A stretch of 64,000 bases of DNA, taken from the NCBI GenBank assembly GCA_036172665.1, contig CM069876.1, positions 41,261,001 through 41,325,000 on the forward strand, given 5' to 3'. How positions within the stretch are numbered: position 1 is the stretch's first letter; each line of letters starts with the position of its first letter. The stretch comes from Prosopocoilus inquinatus (taxonomy: Eukaryota > Arthropoda > Insecta > Coleoptera > Lucanidae). The notes under the pieces were generated by a model, which worked only from the letters and a program-made list of their open reading frames with translations, made no database searches and was not told where the DNA came from. Made by a program: the position numbers and the translations under genes. Shown here in pieces: positions 55,045-64,000 of the stretch.

Positions 55045-57465
55045 GCACTCGCCGATAACAACTTTGGGAATTAATTATTTCATTAATTGTTTTATTGAAG
55101 GTTGATGAGGAATTTTTTTTAACAAATTCAATAGTTTTAACAACCTCTATTTTCCAAGGAAGATGGGACGATGCTTTTGCCGGAACGAAAGGGAGTATCT
55201 CTGAAACATAGTAGAGCATACTTACACCCTGTATAAGTTAGAAACGAAATGTATTGATCTTTAATTTACTTGCAGTAGTGTACATTTGGAACACAGATCT
55301 TGTTGTGTAAATTATGTTAAAACACTAACAAAATAAGAAAAATATGAAATGTTCGTATGAAGGTACCAAAAAGATCAAATCATGAACAAAATATTATGCG
55401 GAGATTGTTCTAGAAGAAACGAATATTTTACAATCATTGATTGACCCCAGAAGATATGTAAAGCTCAAGTGAGAAGAACTATTTTTTTGGTACCAGTGGC
55501 GTGGTTCTTGAAAATTTCAGTCTTTCCTCTCAAAATTTATTACTCCTATTGTTATGATTTTTTTTTTTAATCTATCAGATTTCAGATTACTTCATCTGCA
55601 GTTTTACATGGAGCTTATAAATTAAGCGATACATTAAAATTCACAAAAAGTGGCCCTTTGTACAAGTGCAAGAGCTTAAGAGCTGACTGATTTTGATTTT
55701 ATTAATGAAATAACTGCTAACTGAAGCCGAGCTAAATAAAACGTTTGATAAATTTAAATTTGCCGCCAGTTCACCTTTATTTCTTTCATTAACTCTTATG
55801 TATTCTTCAGCCATTACATTTTGCGCTTCTTTTTATGCTTTTGCTCAGTCTTCTTGGTTCTAATAATTCTGGTTCTGTCATTCTGTTATTTCAACTGTAA
55901 GCGTAAACACTGTTCCCTCTCGCACATTCATGTTTTGTCTTCCTGCCTTCTGCTAACTCTCTCATAGATTGAGCTAACGTTCTCCTGCACAACAGAAAGC
56001 TCTGTCGGATCACCTGTATTATTATGCACCATGTTCTCAATCTTAATTTAACATCGTCTTCTTGTTTATTTTAATTTTGTTCTTTCCATCCTGTATTATT
56101 GTAACTACTCTTTTCCTCTAGATCATTTGTCATTTCAATTTCATTCTATTACTTTATATATAAAGAGCTTGCTTCTTTGTCCTTTTTTTCTCTATTTCTG
56201 AATTAATTTTAAGTAGGAGCATTATCAAGAATCGAATTACCGCCTCATCTTGCTTTTTCTCTTTGAATTTTTCTTGACTTTCTTGTGATTAATTTTATTG
56301 TCACTTTCATCGTAAAATTAGATTTTATCTTGTAAATACTTTGAAGATTTTTTGTTTTACTGACTATTTTTCAATCACCCTGTAAAAATTAAGTATACAA
56401 TTGCAGATTGTCTGGAAGATTGTTAATATGCTCCTCTAATGTAGCTCAAAATTGGTTTATGCTTTCTAAAAACAGCAATCTCTTTAAAAAGACTATTATA
56501 AATTCAAACTCCAAGAAATTATAAAAATGGAAAATTGGTAAATCTCATTTGGCACAGCATGAAACTGCTTGAGAATTTTGAAAGTACTTCAAAAGTGCAG
56601 CAGTAAAAAGCGAGGGCGCTTCATTTCAAACGACAAAGTTCACAGCAGCTTCCGGTATAACCGGAAACGACCAAAAGTCGGAAATGTTGGGTACATTTAA
56701 ATACTTGGATCGATATGATGCACGGTAACACAAATGAAAAGTTTGAAAACCTTTAACGAACGACTTGCCCGAATCGCCTTGTAAAAGCATCCGACGATGG
56801 ACGTCGATTTTACACTAACAGAATAAAGTGGTGACTAAAATTAAGCTAAACTTAAATTTGTCGCAGTTTATTAAGTAAGTTTGAGGTTTGTCTTAATGTA
56901 ATGTAATTAAGTGTTAAGAATTGTCACCACAAAGTAAGGATGTTATTCAACTTGACAATAAAGCTTAAAATTCATTTTCAAAACCAAATTGGGGAGGGTA
57001 AAATTTCTGATCTTTAATTTACTTGCAGTAGTGTACATTTGGAAGGAGAAATGCTGTAGAAACATGAAATACTTAAAATTTCAGACGAGTATGTAATTCG
57101 GTAGAAATTTGTGATACACTCGCCGATAACAACTTTGGGAATTAATTATTTCCTTGATTTTTGGTTGATTGGAGGTTCTTGAGGAATTCTAATCTTTTTT
57201 TTGCAAGTGACATTTAACAAAATCAAAGTCTGTTTTCCAAAGAAGATAGAAGAAAACTTTTGTCAGAACTAATGGGAGTATCTTTGAAACAATATAGTAT
57301 ATTTGCACCCTGCGTAAGTTAGAAACGAAATGTGTTGATCTTTAATTTACGTGCGGTAGTATACATTTGGAAGGAGGAGAAATGCTGGAAAAACATGAAA
57401 TACTTGAAATTCCAGGCGAGTATGTAATTCGGTAGAAATTTGTGGTACACTTGGAGAGAGTCCAG
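55045..57465. repeat. Two tandem copies of a ~330-bp unit, the first interrupted by an insertion
   Basis: The unit starts CACTCGCCGATAACAACTTT and continues with GGGAATTAATTATTTC, GGGAGTATCT, AAGTTAGAAACGAAATGT, TGATCTTTAATTTAC and GAAATTTGTGRTACACT. Copy 1 is 55045-55291 plus 57045-57115. Copy 2 is about 57116-57465. Copy 1 is split by the element at 55292-57007. Confidence 0.75.
55292..57007 (+). mobile_element. 1.7-kb non-coding element with 37-bp flanking duplication
   Basis: Starts CACAGATCTTGTTGTG and ends GGGGAGGGTAAAATTTC. Immediately outside are identical 37-bp direct copies (55255-55291 and 57008-57044, beginning TGATCTTTAATTTACTTGCA). The equivalent site in the second tandem unit differs at three positions, so the identity points to a target duplication and not simply to the tandem repeat. 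There are no terminal inverted repeats or poly(A), and no ORF of note. Long, variable target duplications suit retroelements that integrate by target priming. The class is unresolved. An inverted relative is at 58225-60966. Confidence 0.65.
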
Positions 57466-57539
57466 CTCAGAAAAATAAACAAAGGCTCGACTGTGTGCCC
57501 CATATATTCCATTGAGTGTCCTTTCAGCGCCAAATAAAA

Positions 57540-57840
57540 TCGAAGCAATCGAATCTAAATTTAACGGCGTTGTGCGAAAGCGTGCACGTAACTGCCGCCG
57601 AGGCGTATATAAATAAATAAATAAGTTTTCGGTTCCTTGTCACACCGTAAATGGGCACAATTTGAAGTTTTGATCGCCTCGTGGCGGTCAGCCCCGGAAT
57701 TGAATGAAAAATTATTTCATGTTTACAACGCCGAAATTAACGGCAGGAGATAAAAGTCCCGCTGAGTTCGACGGGGAATGCGAATGTTTTCGAAATTGCA
57801 TATCCGCGTGCTTTTACGGCTTCATTTCGTTTTATCTCCG
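57540..57840. other. CpG-richer unique island
   Basis: Unique DNA with CGCCTCGTGGCGGTCAGCCC, GTCCCGCTGAGTTCGACGGG and other CpG-rich pieces, lying between the two inverted elements. It has no ORF of note and is a candidate regulatory sequence. Confidence 0.3.
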
Positions 57841-58224
57841 GGTATTGTTTGCTCACCGTGAGTTTTATTGGATATAAAGCTGTTTATGATTGTGTACCGT
57901 CGAAAGTGGACGCTTTCCCTGATTACGCCAGATATTTCGTTCTTAATTATTTTTCCAATTCCGAGATGATTATATACGAGGACCGCACCGCCTACCCAAT
58001 TTCCTGATGAGTCAACCTGTATATACACCCTGTATGTGGAAAACAAAGCCATTGCGGACCCATGCATATACGATCTTTTTGTCTTAAAATAAATTAAATA
58101 AAAAACTTCTTCTTAAAGTTTCTGCACGTACTTAATAACACCCTGTATATTTAGGGCCTCATTTCACTCAAGCAAGTAATATTTCATGAAATTAATAATA
58201 ACACGAATTATAATTGGTACACAA

Positions 58225-60966
58225 AAATTTTACCCTCCCCAATTTGGTTTTGAAAATGAATTACCTTGATCTGATTTATCTTCAATTTCAAAATCCTGAA
58301 CATTAAACCCTTTACAGATATTCGAATAATTTAAAGATTTATGGATTGTGATTAAGCTTTTATTGTCAAGTTGAATAACATCCTTACTTTCTGGTGACAA
58401 TTAATATCAGTTGATTACATTACATTAAGGCAAACCTTAAACTTACTGCGACAAATTTAAGTTTAGCTTAACTTTAGTCACCACTTTATTCTGTTAGTGT
58501 AAAATCGACGTCCATCGTCGGATGCTTTTACAAAGCGATTCCGGCAACTCGTTCGTTAAAAGTTTTTAAACTTTTCATTTGAGTTGCCGTGCATCATATC
58601 GATCCAGGTATTTAAATGTACCCAACATTTCCGACTTTTGGTCGTTTCCGGTTATACCGGAAACTGCTGTGAACTTCGTCGTTTCAAATGAAGCGCCCTC
58701 GCTTTTTACTGCTGTACTTTTGAAGTACTTTCAAAATTCCCAAGCAGTTTCATGCTGTGACAAATGAGATTAACCAATTTTCGATTTTTATTATTTCTTG
58801 AAGTTTGAATTTATAATGCTCTTTTTTATGAGATTGCTATTTTTAGGAAGCAGAAACCAATTTTGAGTTACATTAGAGGAGCAGATTATCAATCTTCCAG
58901 ATAATCTGTAAATGTATACTTAATTCTTACAGGGTGATTGAAAAATAGTTACTTCAATTGGGACCAATTTCAAGTGTCCACAAGTCATTTTATTTTAAAT
59001 ATAACCCCCACTACGTTTACACAACATGTGATTCATATTAGTTTTTTTTTTTTTTTTCTATTAGCGTTCTTTTACTTATCTATTACTGCGCTAACCACGA
59101 TTAGACATGATTTTCATTCTTTTTTTGGGTAATTTTTTTGATAAAATACAAATCGTCCGCGAAAAAACAGCAAACAAAAATAATTGAAAATTAAAGTTAA
59201 AAGAATAACTAGATATACAAACAAATAAATAAGTAATGTTACGAAAATGCAAGGAAGAAAGAACCTTAAACAAATTATGATTAAAATAGAGCTACATCTA
59301 AAGCCTCCTTTTGTTTGTATTCTCCAGTCCTACAGAGCATCGAAGAAAACTGTGAAAACTTCAAAGAATAGCAACAGTAGAAGTCAAATCACAAGAAACA
59401 AAAATATAAAGAAGTTAATCGGAAGTGAAATAAAAAATATTTAAGTATTTGCAAGATAAAATCTAATTTTACCACAAAAGTGACAATAAAATTAATCACA
59501 AGAAAGGCAAGGAAGATTTAAAGAGAAAAACAAGCAAGAGGAGGCGGTAATTCGATTCTTGATGATACTCCCACTATCGTAGAAATTGTAAAAATTAATT
59601 CAGAAATAGAGAACAAAAGGACAAAGACAAACTTATTATAGATAAAGTAGTAGAATGAAAATGAAATGACAAATGACCTAGAAGAAGTAGTTACGCTGAT
59701 ACAGAATGGAAAGAACGAAATTAAAATAAATAAGAAGACGATGTTAATTTAAGATTGAGAACACGGTGCGTAATGATATAGGTGATCCGACAGAGCATTC
59801 TGCTGTGCACTGGCATGTACAGAAGAACGTTAGCTCAATCTGCGAGAGAGTTAGCTGAAGGCAGGAAAGCAAAACATGAATGTGCGAGAGGGAATAGTAT
59901 TTACGCTTAAAGCTAAAATAACAGAATTCAAAGAGAAAAAGCAAGATGAGGCGGTAATTCGATTCTTGATAATGCTCCTACTATTGTAGAAATTGTAAAA
60001 ATTAATTCAGAAATAGAGAACAAAAGGACAAAGAAGCAAGCTCTTTATATATAAAGTAATAGAATGAAATTGAAATGACAAATGATCTAGAGGAAAATAG
60101 TAGTTACAATAATACAGTGTGGAAAGAACAAAATTAAAATAAACAAGAAGACGATGTTAAATTAAGATTAAGAACATGGTGCATAATAATACAGGTGATC
60201 CGACAGAGCATTCTGTTGTGCAGGAGAACGTTAGCTCAATCTACGAGAGAGTTAGCAGAAGGCAGGAAGACAAAACATGAATGTGCGAGAGGGAACAGTG
60301 TTTACGCTTACAGTTGAAATAACAGAATAACAGAACCAGAATTATTAGAACCAAGAAGTCTGAGCAAAAGCATAAAAAGAAGCGCAAAATGTAATGGCTG
60401 AAGAATACATAAGAGTGAATGAAAGAAATAAAGGTGAACTGGCGGCAAATTTAAATTTATCAAACGTTTTATTTAGCTCGGCTTCAGTTAACAGTTATTT
60501 CATTAATAAAATCAAAATCAGTAAGCTCTTAAGTCTGCACTTGTACAAAGGGCCACTTTATGTGAATTTTAATGTACCGCTTTTTATAAGCTACCTGTAG
60601 AACAGCAGATGAAATAATCTTAAATCTGATAGATTTCAAAAAAAAATCATAACAATAGGAGTAATAAATTTTGAGAGGAAAGACTGAAATTTTCAAAAAC
60701 CCCGCCACTGGTACCAAAAAAGTAGTTCTTCTCACTTTAGCTTTACATATCTTCTGGGGTCAATCAATGATTGTAAATATTCAAATGGCCACGAAACACG
60801 TTTCTTCTAGAACAATCTCCGCATAATATTTTTTTCATGTTTTGATCTTCTTGGTACCTTGATACGAACATTTCAAGCATCTCAGAAGTTGTAATTTTAA
60901 TTTTCAATCTTTTTATTTTTCTTATTTTATTAGTGTTTTAACATAATTTACACAACAGGATCTGTG
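58225..60966 (-). mobile_element. 2.7-kb inverted relative of the 55.3-kb element
   Basis: Read on the minus strand it begins CACAGATCCTGTTGTG at 60966 and ends GAGGGTAAAATTT at 58225, so both termini match the 55292-57007 copy. Shared inner pieces include CCGACTTTTGGTCGTTTCCG, the complement of TTCTGGGGTCAATCAATGAT, and GAAGCGCCCTCGCTTTTTAC. It is about 1 kb longer, partly through an internal tandem duplication (next entry). No convincing flanking duplication was found. It lacks coding capacity. The two copies form a 5.7-kb inverted pair with a 1.2-kb spacer. Confidence 0.7.
59520..60345. repeat. Internal ~410-bp tandem duplication
   Basis: The order GAGGCGGTAATTCGATTCTT, AGAAATTGTAAAAATTAATT, CAGAAATAGAGAACAAAAGG, GACGATGTTAA, GGTGATCCGACAGAGCATTC, ACGTTAGCTCAATCT and GAATGTGCGAGAGGGAA appears once from about 59540 and again from about 59950. 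The left-hand relative (about 55850-56270, inverted) has it once, so the duplication arose in this copy. Confidence 0.85.
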
Positions 60967-61620
60967 AAAACTTTGATTCTTAAATAGGGACATAATTAGA
61001 ATCAAGATAATTGGCAATTTAATTCTTACAGGTGTGCAATTGATTAGGGTACGATTAGAATAAAAACTATTGAATGTTGAATGAGTCAGAAAGTGTTATT
61101 ACAGAATTGTATATTTATTATACTATGACGCTCACTTAAAATGATGTCCCTGCATCCGAATCCCACCCTTAAGAACATTCTGATGCAAGCGTTTAAAATA
61201 GTCCTTCAAAGCCCTGTAAGGGCTACGAAATTGTCAAATGGTATCATTTTAGTTGAGCGTCGTAGTACATGTGCGAGGAGAAAAGGACAGCCGTGTAAAT
61301 GACAAGAAATATACATAATTTTGGAAATTACCATTGCCTAGGCAATTTTATACTTACAGGTAAGCAAGCTTATAATAAATCCTCCAGATGTTTGCTGTTT
61401 TCTTGGAACATTATTCTTATTATTATTAAACATTATTTCCGCAGTTTTAAAGGAACATTTATAAAGCAGATGTGTAGAGATCTCGCAACGCGAGAGGTAC
61501 CTATGGGCGGAGCTTATTTGCTTATATTGCTTATGTAACATAGACCACGTGACAGGTTATTTTCTAGTTGCGAGGCCTCTGCAAGCATGATTAAATTCAC
61601 AAAGTCGATATTTTCTTAGA
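60967..61620. other. Sequence without recognisable gene
   Basis: AT-rich unique DNA. The 61299-61538 plus and 61338-61541 minus frames overlap and are not supported. Confidence 0.4.
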
Positions 61621-61631
61621 TAAAAAGGTAT

Positions 61632-61772
61632 GGGGCGTATTCTATAACTTATTAACGGGCTGTTAAAATTTAGAGGCCCTTTAAAATTTAAAATACAGTT
61701 TAGAGATTGGTTGTTACTGTAGCAACAATTTAACACCCCTTTAAATTTAACGGTTTTGATACAGTATAGACC
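61632..61772. mobile_element. Short inverted-repeat MITE (GGGGCGTATTCTATAA end)
   Basis: Left GTTAAAATTTAGAGGCCCTT then TAAAATTTAAA; right AATTTAACACCCCTTTAAAT then TTAACGG, with TTACTGTAGCAACAA between. The outer ends GGGGCGTATTCTATAAC and TGATACAGTATAGACCCC are roughly inverted. It is non-coding. Confidence 0.5.
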
Positions 61773-62029
61773 CCTGTCTACTATTAACTAAAGGCTGAAT
61801 ACTTAATTATTAAGCAGTTAAACTTTTATGAATAAGTGGTTCATTTTAGCAAGTGATTGCTTAATATCGAAGATAACACCCAAACAGGAAATCGCAATTT
61901 ATAAGGAAATGTGTCACATTTATTTGCACAAACCGTCGCATTACTTGCACAATCACCTCCGTTTATGCGCCTTTTTTTAACATTAACGGTTCCGAATTGT
62001 TTACTGTAAATTTAGAGGCGAGGTGATGA

Positions 62030-62260
62030 TAAGACGATAATTATTGACTGGTGCAGTCGCCGAAAACTTCTGCCATTTTTAATCCACCGACCGGCGGCTT
62101 TAATTTAATTATCTCGTCGGCGCGCCGGCTTTTAATTAATTTAATTACCGCTGAGCAAATATTACTAGAGAATCCAGTTCGGTGGATTAAACGAAGAAAT
62201 TCAGGTCAGGTGATATTTACGTCGTCAATTTCGTTGGCTCTTTGAGTTTAAATTGGTGAC
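62030..62260. other. Homeodomain-site-rich CpG island, candidate enhancer
   Basis: Dense AATTAAT-type sites (TTAATTTAATTATCTCGTCG, TTTTAATTAATTTAATTACC) are interleaved with CpG-rich pieces (CCACCGACCGGCGGC, GGCGCGCCGGC). The sequence is unique. It resembles the island at 34165-34340 in design. Confidence 0.35.
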
Positions 62261-62518
62261 GACATCTTAAAATCGTAAAAAGAAAACGTAAAGTAGGACT
62301 TTTTTTAATTTTTTACACGGACTGCTAAGTGCTTATCCTACAAGAGTATCTTGTTTCTGATTGACAGGCGGTGGAATTTTCGATTCTTATATTAACTTTA
62401 AATGGACACAAAAAGTTACAAGGTATCGTATGTGCTAAAGTTACTTGTAGTCATGTAGGTTAACAACAAAAAGCGATTGACATTACTGATCATAGTTATG
62501 TATATGCGCGGTCGCTGT

Positions 62519-62820
62519 GCGCAATCGATTCTTACTTTCTGGATGCACCTCGTACTTACATACAGTTACAAAAAAAAAAAAGAAAATTTTGATGTACCTG
62601 CTTCAATAGAAGGTGCTTTAAACGTGTTTCGAAATTTGCAATGGGAATAAAACGTTTTCTTATTCTTATCTCTCTATTATTTTCATTAAAACTGTATTTC
62701 CTCGTTTTAATAACTAAGTACGCCCCTGTTTGAAAACCACTCGATTTTCACCTCAATCATCGCCACACGGAAATTAATTTTTGTATCTCATTTCCTCCTA
62801 TTACTTAGTTCTTTCTGTAA
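62519..62820. repeat. Dispersed repeat, copy B (copy A at 13.7 kb)
   Basis: Same orientation as 13690-13985 and collinear over about 290 bp, with several small indels. Confidence 0.75.
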
Positions 62821-62984
62821 GTGGCAGGCAGGCGTTATACACGCCACATTGTCCGCCTTATCAACCCTCTCGATTAGATCGAATTACAACCACCCTCACT
62901 TATTACCCCTTATCATGCAACCAAGTCAGGTCGATTACTGCGTCACACTCTGTATGTTACAATCCCAATCCTGCTGCTGCCTCG

Positions 62985-63170
62985 CTACTGCCGTGATCTG
63001 GCACTTGATTTGACTGCTCTTGGCCCGGCATCGTTCAGTTGTTCTTCATATTCCGGCGCCAACTTAGATCCTTGTTGTGATTTTCTCCTCGAAATTAGTG
63101 TTTGTTTGTGCATGTGTTCCTGTGTCGTCGTGCTCGCTATTATCGGTATTGTAGTAACAGCTTGAGTCAT
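62985..63170 (-). other. Open frame of uncertain status (61 residues)
   Basis: A minus-strand frame encodes a polar, basic peptide with RRKSQQGSKLAPEYEEQLND and a C-terminus KSSARSRQ. It lies in a GC-richer, non-repetitive region. The composition is more protein-like than most frames in the window, but no family is recognised and no splice evidence ties it to another exon. On the plus strand the same region has TCAGTT at 63035-63040, an initiator-like sequence, so it could instead be a leader or promoter. Confidence 0.2.
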
Positions 63171-63636
63171 CGGGGGTTATTTTTGTGGTTTGAAAACGAA
63201 AGTTCTGGAGCAGATGCTTCCATCGAAAACGAAAGCGCGCAGAGCTTATTTTTAAAGTTAATTTGAAATAGTTGTGCGACGAGATTTTCTCACAAATGCA
63301 AAAATAAGAAATAAAAAGAAAAACGCTGTTGGCTTGCACATCGTGCGCTGCATATAAATTAACAGTTACTAATAATTCGAGAGCTTTCTGTTGTATTTTG
63401 TGCACGTCGTTTTTATAACAGCAGGACCACTAATTTTAAAAATTTTATTTTATAATGAAATTACATTTGTATTTTTTTTTTTTTAAAGATTGATTGGTCG
63501 GTGGATGTGAATTGTAAAAATCGCTAGTGATTTTATTTTTTTCAAATATGTGCATAAATTATAAAACGGTCGTTATTAATTAAATCTTGCTACATCATAC
63601 CGCTTTGTCAAATTATCCAGTTTTTCTAACACCTCA

Positions 63637-64000
63637 AAAATAGAAAAGTAGGTACAGACACGTCATTAAATACAATGTAGGTAAACCCTACTTCAATATT
63701 TTTGATGTTTTATTATTTGAATATTTATTTTGACAGTATCTCTACCTCTACTTAGTTCCATTGCTAAGGGAAGCTTGGACGGACAGTGGTTGCGAGATTT
63801 CAGTTTATCAAATTTGATGTTTGATATTTTTTTAGTTTTGACATTTGTCTAAGTCTGTACAGTTGATCAAAAGTAGAAAAATAGGTATAGACATGGTCAA
63901 TACGTCATTAAGTACAATGCAGGTAAACCTTGCTTCAATATTTTTGATCTTTGACACATACACAAAGTGTCGCTTTTTTATTATTTATATTTACTTTGAC
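63637..64000. repeat. Two-copy direct repeat, cut by the window end
   Basis: The pieces AATAGAAAAGTAGGTACAGA, CGTCATTAAATACAATG, AGGTAAACC and CTTCAATATTTTTGAT recur about 230 bp later, as AGAAAAATAGGTATAGACAT and so on. Both copies then reach a TATTATTT/TTTTGAC-like end. The second copy is truncated at 64000. Confidence 0.7.

Noticed and set aside
58003..58050. CTGATGAGTC resembling a hammerhead core
   Set aside because: No GGAC-GAAAC partner follows at the right distance, so stem II cannot form.
1..64000. tRNA, rRNA, CRISPR arrays, bacterial operons or viral genes
   Set aside because: None was seen. Scans for tRNA T-arm-like sequence, regularly spaced repeats with unique spacers, and ribosome-binding sites gave nothing convincing.

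Overview
The window looks like insect nuclear DNA. It is strongly AT-rich, its genes have large introns with GT-AG boundaries, and it carries two defective mariner elements, a degraded Jockey-like non-LTR retroelement, many short terminal-inverted-repeat elements and Penelope-type hammerhead ribozyme motifs. A beetle is a reasonable guess, but nothing seen fixes the species. There is no bacterial-type gene organisation, and I saw no rRNA, convincing tRNA or CRISPR.

The only host gene I can support is on the plus strand: a Dbl-family RhoGEF, most likely trio (Trio/Kalirin/UNC-73 type). Three coding exons are proposed. They are an acidic, Ser-rich linker exon (3413-3512), an alternative first coding exon with its own 5' region (start codon 18874, donor 19069), and an SH3 exon (42331-42595). 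The first two donors and the SH3 acceptor are all phase 0, so both upstream exons can splice into the same SH3 exon. The long transcript would cross a 38.8 kb intron, and a shorter one would start inside it. A speculative fourth exon (43576-43724) would end the protein just after the SH3 domain. The Sec14, spectrin and GEF domains expected of Trio are not in the window, so the gene probably runs past both ends.

The rest is intron or flanking DNA. From 1 to 17.9 kb there are hairpin elements, two long T-rich or GGTTG-rich degenerate arrays (5.1-7.6 and 8.65-11.0 kb), a four-copy tandem repeat (11.3-11.9 kb), a 2.06 kb element with long inverted ends (14098-16153) and mariner copy 1 (16175-17437). 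From 19 to 42 kb there are nested foldbacks (20-23 kb), another T-rich array (25.1-26.9 kb), a LINE relic (31 kb) and mariner copy 2, inverted (40442-41705). From 43 to 64 kb lie a family of hammerhead-like motifs (44.1, 47.0, 48.0 and 48.6 kb) inside nested inverted repeats, and a pair of inverted 1.7 and 2.7 kb non-coding elements (55292-60966), one flanked by a 37-bp direct duplication. Between the repeats are compact CpG-richer islands, without convincing ORFs, that look like candidate regulatory DNA.

The most notable signal is the hammerhead set. At 47968 and 46995 the full catalytic core is visible (CTGAAGA, five-pair stem II, GAAA, palindromic CAGCTG as stem III, then TC). Its long stem I is formed by the surrounding inverted repeats.
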